DNA from: Perca fluviatilis
Lineage: Eukaryota; Chordata; Actinopteri; Perciformes; Percidae
Assembly (NCBI RefSeq): GCF_010015445.1
Contig: NC_053112.1
Span: 7,017,903-7,081,902 of the forward strand
Length of the DNA stretch: 64,000 nt
Reading direction: 5' to 3'
Each line of letters opens with the position of its first letter. The stretch's first letter is position 1. Made by a program: the position numbers and the translations under genes. Below the pieces are notes generated by a model, which was not told the origin of the DNA, searched no databases, and saw only the letters and a list, made by a program, of their open reading frames with translations. This document shows, in pieces, positions 10,961 to 22,104 of this stretch.

Positions 10961-11250
10961 GGCATGGATGAAGACGCCATCAACGAGGCCACTGAAGAAA
11001 CCAGTGTTGGGATTTATGTTCTTAAAGAACATGCTTCAAGTGATGAACCAGGGGACATTGGTATTGTCCTTGAAGGCATCAAGATGTTGCAAGATCTTTA
11101 TAATGTAGCATTACCTGTTGCTACGCTGTTTGGACTAATGTACAGTATGCCCTGAACTTCAGCTACCCTGCTTGCCTTTGATCCAAAAGATTTGCATGGA
11201 ACTTGAGGAGGGAAACTTACCAACAAAGCTCTTGCTCTAAAAAACAGGCT
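10961..11250 (+). pseudogene. Degraded terminal exon of an uncharacterised fish protein family
   Basis: The exon is preceded by a textbook acceptor (T-rich tract then TTTTTAATAG). It opens with an acidic stretch (MDEDAINEATEETSVGIYVL), then DIGIVLEGIKMLQDL and LFGLMY. After the first stop the similarity continues in other frames: ALNFSYP, then QKICMELEEGNLPTK, then ALALKNRLFQ. I recall this C-terminal pattern (single LFGLIYALNLSYP-like motif, QK..M.L, LK.+L) from a lineage-expanded, unnamed fish family. At least three frameshifts are needed, so this copy is broken. Function unknown. Confidence 0.5.
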
Positions 11251-11779
11251 CTTCCAGTGAAAGGGCCAGAGAGACTGCGCCATCAACCAAACAGCGTAGT
11301 TGTCCCTAAAGGCATCGTTGGCATGGCTGTACTCTTTGGACTAGTTTTTTTTGTTTGAATTAACTCAGTGGTTCTCAACCTTTTTTGTGCCAGCGCCCCC
11401 CTATCCATTATCCAGGTCCCTAACGCCCCCCATCAAATATTATGTAGGCTAATTGCCCTGGATATTAATGATTACGCCCTAATATAGGCCTATTATTGTC
11501 GTTACTATTGTTATTAAAAATAATCAATAAATCAAATCATTGAATGACAAACAACACATGTATTAGTTTCCCAGGTATCAAAAAAGCCATGTGAATAGAA
11601 ATATTTACAGTTTTTTTTTTTTTAAATGCAACCATTTGACATTCAAATTAAATAACAGCAGCCAATCAGAACTACTAGATATGTAACATTCAAACTATAA
11701 TTAGGTATTATCAAAAGGCCTGCTGCATGGTGTGAACCTCAGCACCTTTATAAGATGACTATAATTTGAATGTCCTTTT

Positions 11780-11828
11780 TTGGTTGTGAAGTGACCTTGG
11801 GTGTCATGAAAGGCGCTTTAAATAAAAT

Positions 11829-11864
<36 letters not shown>
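11780..11864 (+). mobile_element. LINE 3' tail with (ATT)n
   Basis: TGACCTTGGGTGTCATGAAA, GGCGCTTTAAATAAAATG then (TTA)n: the form of fish L2-like 3' ends. It lies inside the hAT element, so it is either a nested insertion or a captured piece. Confidence 0.6.
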
Positions 11865-11865
<1 letters not shown>

Positions 11866-11979
11866 AAACACTAACAGTAGCCAATCAGAAACAGCTAGCA
11901 ATTTAACATTCAAATCTATTTTTCATTTAAATTGTTCCAACGGAAAACAAGCTTGCACTTATCATGGGGTAAAAGCAGG

Positions 11980-12085
<106 letters not shown>

Positions 12086-12194
12086 CAAGGTTTTCATTTT
12101 GGTGATGACAAACGACTTGAAGAACGACACCTACTGCCGAATGGAAATAAGTTTACAACCTTTGAAAGTTAGTGAGAGCCCTTTGTTGATGCTT

Positions 12195-12332
12195 AGAAGA
12201 GTATAAGTTAGAAGAGTCTAGGTTAGAAGAGTCTAGGATTGAAGAGTCTAGGTTTGAAGAGTCTAGGTTTGAAGAGTCTAGGTTTGAAGAGTCTAGGTTT
12301 GAAGAGTCTAGGTTTGAAAGTCTAGGTTTGCT
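12195..12332. repeat. 15-bp minisatellite
   Basis: About nine tandem copies of GAAGAGTCTAGGTTT with a few variants (GGTTA, GGATT). The minus strand reads as a Leu-Asp-Ser-Ser-Asn repeat. It lies inside the hAT element. Confidence 0.9.
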
Positions 12333-13646
12333 ATCGCCTGTCTTGCGAGTAAATAGCAGAAAAAAACGTTTGGAGAAGCGCAACCCCACATCGCGCTGCG
12401 TTTTGAGGAGGTGGAGTCCCGTACAGTAAACAGTGACATCTCTTCCTCTATCGCTTCAACAAGAAAGTTTTAAAACAGCAAACACAAGCCCTGAATTGCC
12501 CGGGAGTTTGGGGGACAGCTAAATGTTTGCCAAACAACAAAGCACAGTCGATATCTCTCGCTCGTAAAAAAAAAAATAAAATCTCTCGCTCGTCTCTTTT
12601 CTCTTTTTCTTCGTGAAATTAAGCTGCCTTCAGGTACAGTAGGAAACGTTGGGTTCTATAAAAGATCTGACGAAAAACTGTTACTGTGAAATATAAAGTC
12701 TACTTGTGCTACATTGGGGGGATTAAAGAATACATCAGGACGTCGCACCACCCTGCGGCGATTGCTATTTTTTCTGAACGCAGCTTCACGCTGAAATACG
12801 GAGCTCATTTAAGACGATGCTCTGACTTCCCGTTTCCATGAAGGCAGCACGGAGCTGCGCCGAACAATGATCCACCGTCTCGTCCAGTTGCAGTGCCGTG
12901 AACTGGCAGGTTTTTAATGTTGCAGAAAACTGTTTTTTGCAAGTAGTTTAAGTGTAAACATGTATTGTTATTGTGAATCTTTGGTTTAAACTAGCTTTCA
13001 AACAAACGCCCCCCAAGGGCACCTCAACGCCCCCCTTTCCAAAATATTGCTTCTAACGCCCCCCATCATCTTCTGAACGCCCCCTGGGGGGCGGTACCGC
13101 CCCCGTTGAGAAACACTGAATTAACTGGACAGGATTTGCTTGGAGCTGCATGGAAATAACCTTTTGCAAACCAAGCAAAAGTTTTCTCTCTAGAAAACAG
13201 ACTACATTAAAGACCAACAGGCATCTTTGGTACTGCTATACCAGATGGAATTTATTTTATTTTTTTACACAGGGTTAAAAAATTTTGTCATTTGAAAAAC
13301 TATTTTGAAAACAGAGTGCACAATTTAAAGGGTAACTTCGGGTTTTTCAACTTGGACCCTATGTTCCTCTGTTGTTGTTACGTGCAAACTTTGTTTGCAC
13401 GTTTGCACGTAAATTGAGACAAACGGAGGTTTAGGCAACCGAGGAAGTGAGGAAGACAAGAGAGAGGAAGTGATTTGTTGCTGTTGTTGCTATTTTGAGC
13501 TTGTTGTTACACCGCCACCTACAGGTCTGGCGTGGTCTTGACGGCATTGACGGCATATATACATGCGTCCGTGTAAACAAACACTTTTCTGAAAACTGAC
13601 AGCTGTGCACGATATTATTTTAGAAAACGGACAGGTTGAAATGTCC

Positions 13647-13719
13647 TTCCATCCATCCATCCATCTTTGTCCGCTTATCCGGTGTCGGGTCGCGGGGGGA
13701 GTAGCTCCAGCAGCTCCAG
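13647..13719 (+). mobile_element. Short SINE/LINE 3'-end insertion with 15-bp target duplication
   Basis: 73 bp beginning TTCCATCCATCCATCC, containing CCGCTTATCCGGTGTCGGGT (the common fish RTE-like/SINE tail). It is bounded by CAGGTTGAAATGTCC at 13632-13646 and 13720-13734. The same insertion recurs at 14659, 16173 and 18445, and is absent at 19.43 and 23.89 kb. Confidence 0.8.
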
Positions 13720-14191
13720 CAGGTTGAAATGTCCGTTTAAGAAAATAGCCGGCCACGTGTAAACATAGCACAAGACACGGCCGTGCGACGTGTAGTTGTT
13801 TCGGAAAATTTCGGAAAATACTGCAACAAACGATGTGTTGAGCATACAAGTCTCCGTGCAGGCTCTTAGCGAATGCCCAGGACACAGTGTCACACGTCAG
13901 TATAACCAAAGACTAAAGTGTGATTTACAGGTATGGTTGTCTGGAGGTTCCACGCAGAGCTTTCACCGTAGTCTATACGTAAGTGGTCTGAAGTTTCTAC
14001 TTGTGTGTCTGTGTGTGCTTCAGTCTCTTTAAGAGAATAGTAGGGCGACTATGTGTGTGTGTGTGGTAGAGCGAGTGAGAGAGTGAAGGTGATTATCTTC
14101 AGAGTGAATAGTGACTCTAGAGTGACACTTCTGACCAAATCACCAACCTTGAGGCTGAAATACGATCCTCTGAGCTACCATTAAAGGAAGT

Positions 14192-14263
14192 TTTCCATAC
14201 CGGGAGTTGAACCCAGGACACCTGGGTGAAAACCAGGAATCCTAACCGCTAGACCATATGGGA
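14192..14263 (-). tRNA. tRNA-Glu (anticodon UUC), copy 7
   Basis: The anticodon arm, A box and T-loop are consensus. The 3' acceptor reads TATGGAA rather than TATGGGA (C2-A71 mismatch) and the variable region differs. Possibly non-functional. Confidence 0.55.
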
Positions 14264-14658
14264 CCATGTGCAAGGCTACCAATACTGAAACACTGAGCGA
14301 TTAAGCTTTGTTTGTGCCCTTCTTTTACACGCAAACAGAGAATTTGCCTCTAAAAACGAGTCTTTCTAAAAACTCCGGCCAGAGTGGAGATTTTGGAAAA
14401 CTTTGTTTGCACGTTTGCACGTAAATTGAGACAAACGGAGGTTTAGGCAGCCGAGGAAGTGAGGAAGACAAGAGAGAGGAAGTGATTTGTTGCTGTTGTT
14501 GCTATTTTGAGCTTCTTGTTACACCGCCACCTACAGGGCTGGCGTGGTCTTGACGGCATTGACGGCATATATACATGCGTCCGTGTAAACAAACACTTTT
14601 CTGAAAACTGACAGCTGTGCACGATATTATTTTAGAAAACGGACAGGTTGAAATGTCC

Positions 14659-14727
14659 TTCCATCCATCCATCTTCGTCCGCTTATCCGGTGTCGGGTCG
14701 CGGGAGGAGTAGCTCCAGCAGCTCCAG
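14659..14727 (+). mobile_element. SINE/LINE-tail insertion, second occurrence
   Basis: 69 bp, same insertion and same CAGGTTGAAATGTCC flanks (14644 and 14728) as at 13647; one CATC unit shorter. Confidence 0.8.
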
Positions 14728-15196
14728 CAGGTTGAAATGTCCGTTTAAGAAAATAGCCGGCCACGTGTAAACGTAGCACAAGCCACGGCCGAGCGACGTG
14801 CGTCGTGTAGTTACATTTTTGGAGAGGTACATGTCAGGCTACGGTGTAGGGTCAGTATCTAGTGAGAGAACCAAAGTGTCTCCCCTGTTCTTTCTGACTA
14901 CGGCAGGAGAAGTTAACCCTCTCCTTGATCTCATGTTGTTGATGGAGAAGGAGAACCAGGAGATGAGTCGGGGAAATTCAACGCTACCAAGACAAGGCCT
15001 TGTGACGCTGCAACGTGTAGTTACATTTTTGGCTATGGCGTACGGTCCATATTTACAGGTTTGTAACCCAGAAGCATGAAGCTGCCTTCAGCATTTGGAG
15101 CAACATGAGTTGGTGGATCTCGCTCAATGACCCTTTAGACCAAATCACCAACCTTGTGGCTGAAGGACGACCCTCTGAGCCACCATTAAAGAACTT

Positions 15197-15231
15197 TTCC
15201 CATACCGGGAGTTGAACCTGGGCTGCCTGAG
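15197..15231 (-). pseudogene. tRNA-Glu 3' fragment, copy 8
   Basis: Only the T arm and acceptor 3' side remain. Homology stops at GCCTGAG, where unrelated TGTGTCAAGTCTCCAGC begins. The anticodon and 5' half are absent. The same break is in copy 10, so it was inherited through the U1/U2 duplication. Confidence 0.85.
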
Positions 15232-15748
15232 TGTGTCAAGTCTCCAGCATCTTGTCAATGACATCAGCCCGATATCAACTAGTACTCTACTACGAAGTTC
15301 TGGGTTATTGAAAGGTTATTTTGTATGTACGCCCCCTGTTTTCTTTTTTTAAAATACTGCAACGAACGATGTGTTGAGCATAAACGTCTCCGTGCAGGCT
15401 CGTGTTTTCTGTGGGAAATCTGTAGCAGGAGAAGTTAACCCTCTCCTTGATCTCATGTTGTTGATGGAGAAGGAGAACCAGGAAATGAGTCGGGGGGGGA
15501 AATGCAATGCTACCAAGAGAAGGCCTAGCGACGCGCGTCGCTGCAACGTGTAGTTACATTTTTGGAGAGGTGCACGCCAGGTTACGGCGTAGGGTCCGTA
15601 TCTACGGGTTTGTAACCCAGAAGCATAAATCGGCCTTCAGCATTTGTGCAGGTGGAGCAACATAACTTTAGGGTCTTGCTCAATGACGCTTCTGACCAAA
15701 TCACCAACCTTGTATAAGGCCAATCATCTGAGCCACATTAAAGAATAT

Positions 15749-15784
15749 TTCCCATACCGGGAATTGAACCCAGGACGCCATATG
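15749..15784 (-). pseudogene. tRNA-Glu fragment with internal deletion, copy 9
   Basis: The plus strand runs from the T arm (GAATTGAACCCAGGAC) directly into GCCATATGCAAGG, which in copy 7 lies beyond the 5' end of the tRNA. The anticodon and D arms are lost. This deletion sits exactly at the U1/U2 junction. Confidence 0.85.
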
Positions 15785-16172
15785 CAAGGCTACCAATACT
15801 GAAAAACTGAGCGATAAAGCTTTGTTTGTGCCCTTCTTTTACACGCAAACAGAGAATTTGCCTCTAAAAACGAGTCTTTCTAAAAACTCCGGCCAGAGTG
15901 GAGATTTTGGAAAACTTTGTTTGCACGTTTGCACGTAAATTGAGACAAACGGAGGTTTAGGCAGCCGAGGAAGTGAGGAAGACAAGAGAGAGGAAGTGAT
16001 TTGTTGCTGTTGTTGCTATTTTGAGCTTCTTGTTACACCGCCACATACAGGGCTGGCGTGCTCTTGATGGCATTGACGGCATATATACATGCGTCCGTGT
16101 AAACAAACACTTTTCTGAAAACTGACAGCTGTGCACGATATTATTTTAGAAAACGGACAGGTTGAAATGTCC

Positions 16173-16241
16173 TTCCATCCATCCATCTTCGTCCGCTTAT
16201 CCGGTGTCGGGTCGCGGGAGGAGTAGCTCCAGCAGCTCCAG
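16173..16241 (+). mobile_element. SINE/LINE-tail insertion, third occurrence
   Basis: Same insertion as at 14659, carried in U2, flanked by CAGGTTGAAATGTCC at 16158 and 16242. Confidence 0.8.
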
Positions 16242-16714
16242 CAGGTTGAAATGTCCGTTTAAGAAAATAGCCGGCCACGTGTAAAAATAGCACAAGCCAC
16301 GGCCGAGCGACGTGCGTCGTGTAGTTACATTTTTGGAGAGGTACATGTCAGGCTACGGTGTAGGGTCAGTATCTAGTGAGAGAACCAAAGTGTCTCCCCT
16401 GTTCTTTCTGACCACGGCAGGAGAAGTTAACCCTCTCCTTGATATCATGTTGTTGATGGAGAAGGAGAAATAGGAGATGAGTCGGGGGGGGAAATTCAAC
16501 GCTACCAAGACAAGGCCTTGTGACGCTGCAACGTGTAGTTACATTTTTGGCTATGGCGTACGGTCCATATTTACAGGTTTGTAACCCAGAAGCATGAAGC
16601 TGCCTTCAGCATTTGGAGCAACATGAGTTGGTGGGTCTCGCTCAATGACCCTTTAGACCAAATCACCAACCTTGTGGCTGAAGGACGACCCTCTGAGCCA
16701 CCATTAAAGAACTT

Positions 16715-16749
16715 TTCCCATACCGGGAGTTGAACCCGGGCCGCCTGAG
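16715..16749 (-). pseudogene. tRNA-Glu 3' fragment, copy 10
   Basis: U2 counterpart of copy 8 with the identical truncation after GCCTGAG. Confidence 0.85.
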
Positions 16750-17266
16750 TGTGTCAAGTCTCCAGCATCTTGTCAATGACATCAGCCCGATATCAACTAG
16801 TACTCTACTACGAAGTTCTGGGTTATTGAAAGGTTATTTTGTATGTACGCCCCCTGTTTTCTTTTTTTAAAATACTGCAACGAACGATGTGTTGAGCATA
16901 AACGTCTCCGTGCAGGCTCGTGTTTTCTGTGGGAAATCTGTAGCAGGAGAAGTTAACCCTCTCCTTGATCTCATGTTGTTGATGGAGAAGGAGAACCAGG
17001 AAATGAGTCGGGGGGGGAAATGCAACGCTACCAAGAGAAGGCCAAGCGACGCGCGTCGCTGCAACGTGTAGTTACATTTTTGGAGAGGTGCACGCCAGGT
17101 TACGGCGTAGGGTCCGTATCTACGGGTTTGTAACCCAGAAGCATAAATCGGCCTTCAGCATTTGTGCAGGTGGAGCAACATAACTTTAGGGTCTTGCTCA
17201 ATGACGCTTCTGACCAAATCACCAACCTTGTATAAGGCCAACCATCTGAGCCACATTAAAGAATAT

Positions 17267-17338
17267 TTCCCATACCGGGAGTTGAACCCGGGCCGCCTGG
17301 GTGAAAACCAGGAATCCTAACCGCTAGACCATATGGGA
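17267..17338 (-). tRNA. tRNA-Glu (anticodon UUC), copy 11
   Basis: Consensus except one base between anticodon and T stems (G for A at plus-strand CCGCCTGGG). All stems pair, and A and B boxes are intact. No T4 terminator in the near 3' flank. Confidence 0.85.
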
Positions 17339-17559
17339 CACATAAATACAGTTGCCAGGCATCCTGCTTTCCTTTACTGTACTACTGGTACCCTACTATG
17401 GAGTTCTGGCTTATTGAAAGATTATTTTGTCTGTACGCCCCCTGGCGTTTCGGAAAATACTGCAACGAACGATGCGTTGAGCATACAAGTCTCCGTGCAG
17501 GCTCGTAGCGAAGGCCCAGGATACCGTGTCACACGTCAGTATAACCAAAGACTAAAGTG

Positions 17560-17800
17560 TGATTTACAGGCTCGAAGGTGAGTTTGTCATCTATTATAAT
17601 ACCGAGGTATTTGTATTGCTTCACTACATCCATAGCTTGATCGTTAATAAGGGTGGGGGGATTCTTCCTAAAGTCGATCAGCATTTCTTTCCTTTTTGCC
17701 GTGTTAATGTTCATAAAAGACGACTTGCACCACTCTGTAAAATAATTTAAGGTAGCGCCACGCTCAGGGTCTTTGTTCGTCAGCAGCGACACTATTACCG
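17560..17800 (-). pseudogene. Non-LTR reverse transcriptase fragment (antisense)
   Basis: Minus strand encodes part of a LINE ORF2 C-terminal to the RT catalytic box: KEMLIDFRKNPPTLINDQAM then QYKYLGIIIDDKLTFEP, typical of RT motifs D-E in the CR1/L2/Rex1 group. No start and no catalytic box; it is cut at both ends by array modules. The same segment occurs at about 20.2-20.4 kb. Confidence 0.8.
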
Positions 17801-17976
17801 AGTCAGGCTACGGCGTAGGGTCCGTATCTACGGGTTTGTAACAAAGAAGTATGAAGATGCCTTCAGCATTTGTGCAGGTGGAGCAACATGAGTTGATGGG
17901 TCTTGCTCAATGACACTTCTGACCAAATCACCAACCTTGTGGCTGAAGGACGACCCTCGCCACCATTAAAGAAAGT

Positions 17977-18048
17977 TTCCCATACCGGGAGTTGAACCCG
18001 GGCCACCTGGGTGAAAACCAGGAATCCTAACCGCTAGACCATATGGGA
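17977..18048 (-). tRNA. tRNA-Glu (anticodon UUC), copy 12
   Basis: Exact consensus, same as copies 4, 13 and 18; full cloverleaf. The 3' flank on the gene strand (CTTTCTTTAATGG) has only T3 runs. Confidence 0.88.
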
Positions 18049-18444
18049 CCATATGCAAGGCTACCAATACTGAAAAACGGAGCGATTAAGCTTTGTTTGT
18101 GCCCTTCTTTACACGCAAACAGAGAATTTGCCTCTAAAAACGAGTCTTTCTAAAAACTCCGGCCAGAGTGGAGATTTTTGGAAAACTTTGTTTGCCGCGT
18201 TTGCACGTAAATTGAGACAAACGGAGGTTTAGGCAGCCGAGGAAGTGAGGAAGACAAGAGAGAGGAAGTGATTTGTTGCTGTTGTTGCTATTTTGAGCTT
18301 CTTGTTACACCGCCACCTACAGGTCTGGCGTGCTCTTGACGGCATTGACGGCATATATACATGCGTCCGTGTAAACAAACACTTTTCTGAAAACTGACAG
18401 CTGTGCACGATATTATTTTAGAAAACGGACAGGTTGAAATGTCC

Positions 18445-18517
18445 TTCGATCCATCCATCCATCTTCGTCCGCTTATCCGGTGTCGGGTCACGGGGGGAGT
18501 AGCTCCAGCAGCTCCAG
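18445..18517 (+). mobile_element. SINE/LINE-tail insertion, fourth occurrence
   Basis: 73 bp between CAGGTTGAAATGTCC copies at 18430 and 18518. Its length matches the 13647 copy, not the U1/U2 pair. Confidence 0.8.
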
Positions 18518-18982
18518 CAGGTTGAAATGTCCGTTTAAGAAAATAGCCGGCCACGTGTAAACATAGCACAAGCCACGGCCGTGCGACGTGTAGTTGTTTC
18601 GGAAAATTTCGGAAAATACTGCAACAAACAATGTGTTGAGCATACAAGTCTCCGTGCAGGCTCTTAGCGAAGGCCCAGGATACAGTGTCACACGTCAGTA
18701 TAACCAAAGACTAAAGTGTGATTTACAGGTATGGTTCTGTGGAGGCTCCACGCAGAGCTTTCGCCGTAGCCTATACGTAAGTGGCCTGATGTTTCTACTT
18801 GTGTGTCTGTGTGTGCTTCAGTCTCTTTAAGAAAATAGCAGGGCGACATGTGTGTGGTAGAGCGAGTGAGAGAGTGAAGGTGATTATCTTCAGAGTGAGT
18901 AGTGACTCTAGAGTGACACTTCTGACCAAATCACCAACCTTGTGGCTAAAGGACAACCCTCTGAGCTACCATTAAAGGAAGT

Positions 18983-19054
18983 TTCCCATACCGGGAGTTG
19001 AACCCGGGCCACCTGGGTGAAAACCAGGAATCCTAACCGCTAGACCATATGGGA
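18983..19054 (-). tRNA. tRNA-Glu (anticodon UUC), copy 13
   Basis: Exact consensus with all stems paired. Same L-block flank as copy 12. Confidence 0.88.
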
Positions 19055-19859
19055 CCACATGTAAGGCTACCAATACTGAAAAACGGAGCGATTAAGCTTT
19101 GTTTGTGCCCTTCTTTTACACGCAAACAGAGAATTTGCCTCTAAAAACGAGTCTTTCTAAAAACTCCGGCCAGAGTGGAGATTTTGGAAAACTTTGTTTG
19201 CACGTTTGCACGTAAATTGAGACAAACGGAGGTTTAGGCAGCCGAGGAAGTGAGGAAGAGAAGAGAGAGGAAGTGATTTGTTGCTGTTGTTGCTATTTTG
19301 AGCTTCTTGTTACACTGCCTCCTACAGGTCTGGCGTACTCTGGACGGCATTGACGGCATATGTACACGCGTACATGTAAACAAACACTTTTCTGAAAACT
19401 GACAGCTGTGCACGATATTATTTTAGAAAACGGTGAGGTTGAAATGTTCGTTTAAGAAAATAGCCGGCCACGTGTAAACGTAGCACAAGCCATGGCCGTG
19501 CGACGTGTAGTTGTTTCGGAAAATTTCGGAAAATACTGCAACAAACGATGTGTTGAGCATACAAGTCTCCGTGCAGGCTCTTAGCGAAGGCCCAGGACAC
19601 AGTGTCACACGTCAGTATAACCAAAGACTAAAGTGTGATTTACAGGTATGGTTGTCTGGAGGCTCCACGCAGAGCTTTCACCGTAGTCTATACATAAGTG
19701 GTCTGAAGTTTCTACTTGTGTGTCTGTGTGTGCTTCAGTCTCTTTAAGAGAATAGCAGGGCCGGCATGCGTGTGTGTGTGTGTGTGGGGAGTGTGTGGTA
19801 GAGTGAGTGATAGAGTGATGGTGATTATCTTCAGAGTGAGTAGTGACTCTAGAGTCCTA

Positions 19860-20430
19860 GCGAGAGAAACAAAGTGTCGCCCCTGTTGTTTCTGATGGGA
19901 GATCTGGAGCAGTTAACCCTCTCTTTGATATCATGGTGTTCATGGGAGAGAGAACCAGGAGATGAGTCGGTGGGGGGGGGCTTATATAAGCCAGGACTGA
20001 CTGGGCCTTCTTCAGGGTCTTTGTCTCATATAGTGATTTTAAGTCAGTCAGAGAGTTGTGGGAAATTTTGCCACAAACTTTAGTTATGTATTGCAGCCTG
20101 TTTTGTTTTTTAAGAGTGAGGGACCCAAACCAGCTCACAAAGGCAAAGGAAAGAATAGTTTCAATAAAACAGCTAAGTTTACGACAGCGTCAACCTGAGG
20201 CTCGAAGGTGAGTTTGTCATCTATTATAATACCGAGGTATTTGTATTGCTTCACTACTTCCATAGCTTGATCGTTAATAAGGGTGGGGGGATTCTTCCTA
20301 AAGTCGATCAGCATTTCTTTACTTTTTGCCGCGTTAATGTTAATAAAAGACGACTTGCACCACTCTGTAAAATAATTTAAGGTAGCGCCACGCTCAGGGT
20401 CTTTGATCGTCAGCAGCGACACTATTACCG
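19860..20430 (-). pseudogene. Non-LTR reverse transcriptase fragment, longer antisense copy
   Basis: Minus strand 20422 to about 20200 repeats the motif D-E segment (QYKYLGIIIDDKLTFEP). After a frame change, 20138 downward continues with the C-terminal region (SWFGSLTLKKQNRLQYI, SLYETKTLKKAQSVLA). It is shifted in frame, lacks the RT core and ends in array sequence. It is the opposite orientation to the 22-23.7 kb LINE and differs from it in sequence, so it is a separate lineage. Confidence 0.8.
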
Positions 20431-20609
20431 AGTCAGGCTACGGCGTAGGGTCCGTATCTACGGGTTAGTAACAAAGAAGTATGAAGATGCCTTCAGCATT
20501 GGTGCAGGTGGAGCAACATGAGTTGATGGGTCTTGCTCAATGACACTTCTGACCAAATCACCAACCTTGTGGCTGAAGGACAACCCTCTGAGCTACCATT
20601 AAAGGAAGA

Positions 20610-20681
20610 TTCCCATACCGGGAGTTGAACCCGGGTCACCTGGGTGAAAACCAGGAATCCTAACCGCTAGACCATATGGGA
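20610..20681 (-). tRNA. tRNA-Glu (anticodon UUC), copy 14
   Basis: One base from consensus (A for G just 5' of the T stem on the gene strand). Stems intact. Confidence 0.82.
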
Positions 20682-21039
20682 CCATGTGCAAGGATACCAA
20701 TACTGAAAAACTGAGCCATTTAGCTTTGTTTGTGCCCTTCTTTTACACGCAAACAGAGAATTCGGGGGGAAATTCAACACTACCAGGAGAAGGCCTCGTT
20801 GCTGCAACGTGTAGTTAAATTTTTGGAGAGGTGCAAGTCAGGCTACGGCGTAGGGTCAGTATCTAAGGGTTCCTACGTACATACCTATGGCGTCGATTTA
20901 AACCAGAAGCATAAATTGGCCTTCAGCATTTGTGCAGGTGGAGCAGCATGAGTTTATGTGTCTTGCTCAATGACCCTTTTGACCAAATCACCAACCTTGA
21001 GGCTGAAATACGATCCTCTGAGCCACCATTAAAGAATAT

Positions 21040-21092
21040 TTCCAGGCCACCTGGGTGAAAACCAGGAATCCTAACCGCTAGACCATATGGGA
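21040..21092 (-). pseudogene. tRNA-Glu lacking the T arm, copy 15
   Basis: 53 nt: acceptor, D and anticodon arms are consensus, but 19 nt covering the T arm and most of the 3' acceptor strand are deleted (plus strand TTCC joins AGGCCACC). The B box is gone, so normal Pol III transcription is not expected. Confidence 0.85.
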
Positions 21093-21579
21093 CATATATC
21101 ACTACATACTGTTGCCAGGCATCCTGCTTTCCTTTACTGTACTACTGGTACTCTACTACGAAGTTCTGGCTTATTGAAAGATTATTTTGTCTGTACACCC
21201 CCTGGTGTTTCGGAAAATACTGCAACGAACGATGTGTTGAGCATAAAAGTCTCCGTGCAGGCTCGTAGCGAAGGCCCAGGATACAGTGTCACACGTCAGT
21301 ATAACCAAAGACTAAAGTGTGATTTACAGGTATGGTTGTGTGGAGGCTCCACGCAGAGCTTTCACCGTAGTCTATACGTAAGTGGCCTGAAGTTTCTACT
21401 TGTGTGTCTGTGTGTGCTTCATTCTCTTTAAGAGAATAGCAGGGCGACGTGTGTGTGTGTGGTAGAGCGAGCGAAGGTGATTATCTTCAGAGTGAATAGT
21501 GACTCTAGAGTGACACTTCTGACCAAATCACCAACCTTGTGGCTGAAGGCCAATCATCTGAGCCACCATTAAAATATGT

Positions 21580-21651
21580 TTCCCATACCGGGAGTTGAAC
21601 CCAGGCCGCCTGGGTGAAAACCAGGAATCCTAACCGCTAGACCATATGGGA
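21580..21651 (-). tRNA. tRNA-Glu (anticodon UUC), copy 16
   Basis: Differs from consensus at two bases; the T-stem has one T-G wobble (CTGGG/CCCGG). Otherwise intact. Confidence 0.8.
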
Positions 21652-22104
21652 CATATAACGTGTGGTACTGTTGCCAGGCATCCTGCTTTCCTTTACTATA
21701 CTACTAGTACTCTACTACGGAGTTCTGGCTTATTGAAAGATTATTTTGTCTGTACGCCCCCTGGTGTTTCGGAAAATACTGCAACAAATGATGCGTTGAG
21801 CATTAACGTCTCCGTGGCAGGAGATGAGTCGGGGGGGAAATGCAACGCTACCAATACCCTGTTTACACGACATTTCCCTTTGTTTGTGCCCTTCGTTTAC
21901 ACGCAAACGGAGAATTCGTCTCTGAAAACGAGTCTTTCTAAAACCTCCAGCCAGAGTGGAGATTTTGGAAAACGTTGTTTGCACGTTTGCACATTTGCAC
22001 ATTTGCACGTTTGCATGTTTGCACGTAAACATACGGAGGTTTAGGCAGCCGAGGAAGTGAGGAAGAGAAGAGAGAGGAAGTGATTGGTTGCTGTCGTTGC
22101 TATT

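Larger units (their letters stand above)
14271..15780. repeat. Tandem duplication unit U1 (about 1.5 kb)
   Basis: Nearly identical to U2 (15,781-17,290). Corresponding positions are offset by 1514-1518 bp: the SINE-tail target duplication at 14644 and 16158, and an identical 65-codon antisense frame at 15349-15546 and 16867-17064. Only scattered substitutions are seen, so the duplication is recent relative to the rest of the block. Confidence 0.9.
15781..17290. repeat. Tandem duplication unit U2 (about 1.5 kb)
   Basis: Partner of U1. It ends in a complete tRNA-Glu (copy 11), whereas U1 ends in the deleted copy 9. Confidence 0.9.

Noticed and set aside
13490..13909. 139-codon antisense frame repeated at 18,288-18,707
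   Set aside because: Its recurrence reflects duplication of the array unit. It crosses the SINE-tail insertion and module junctions and has no domain.
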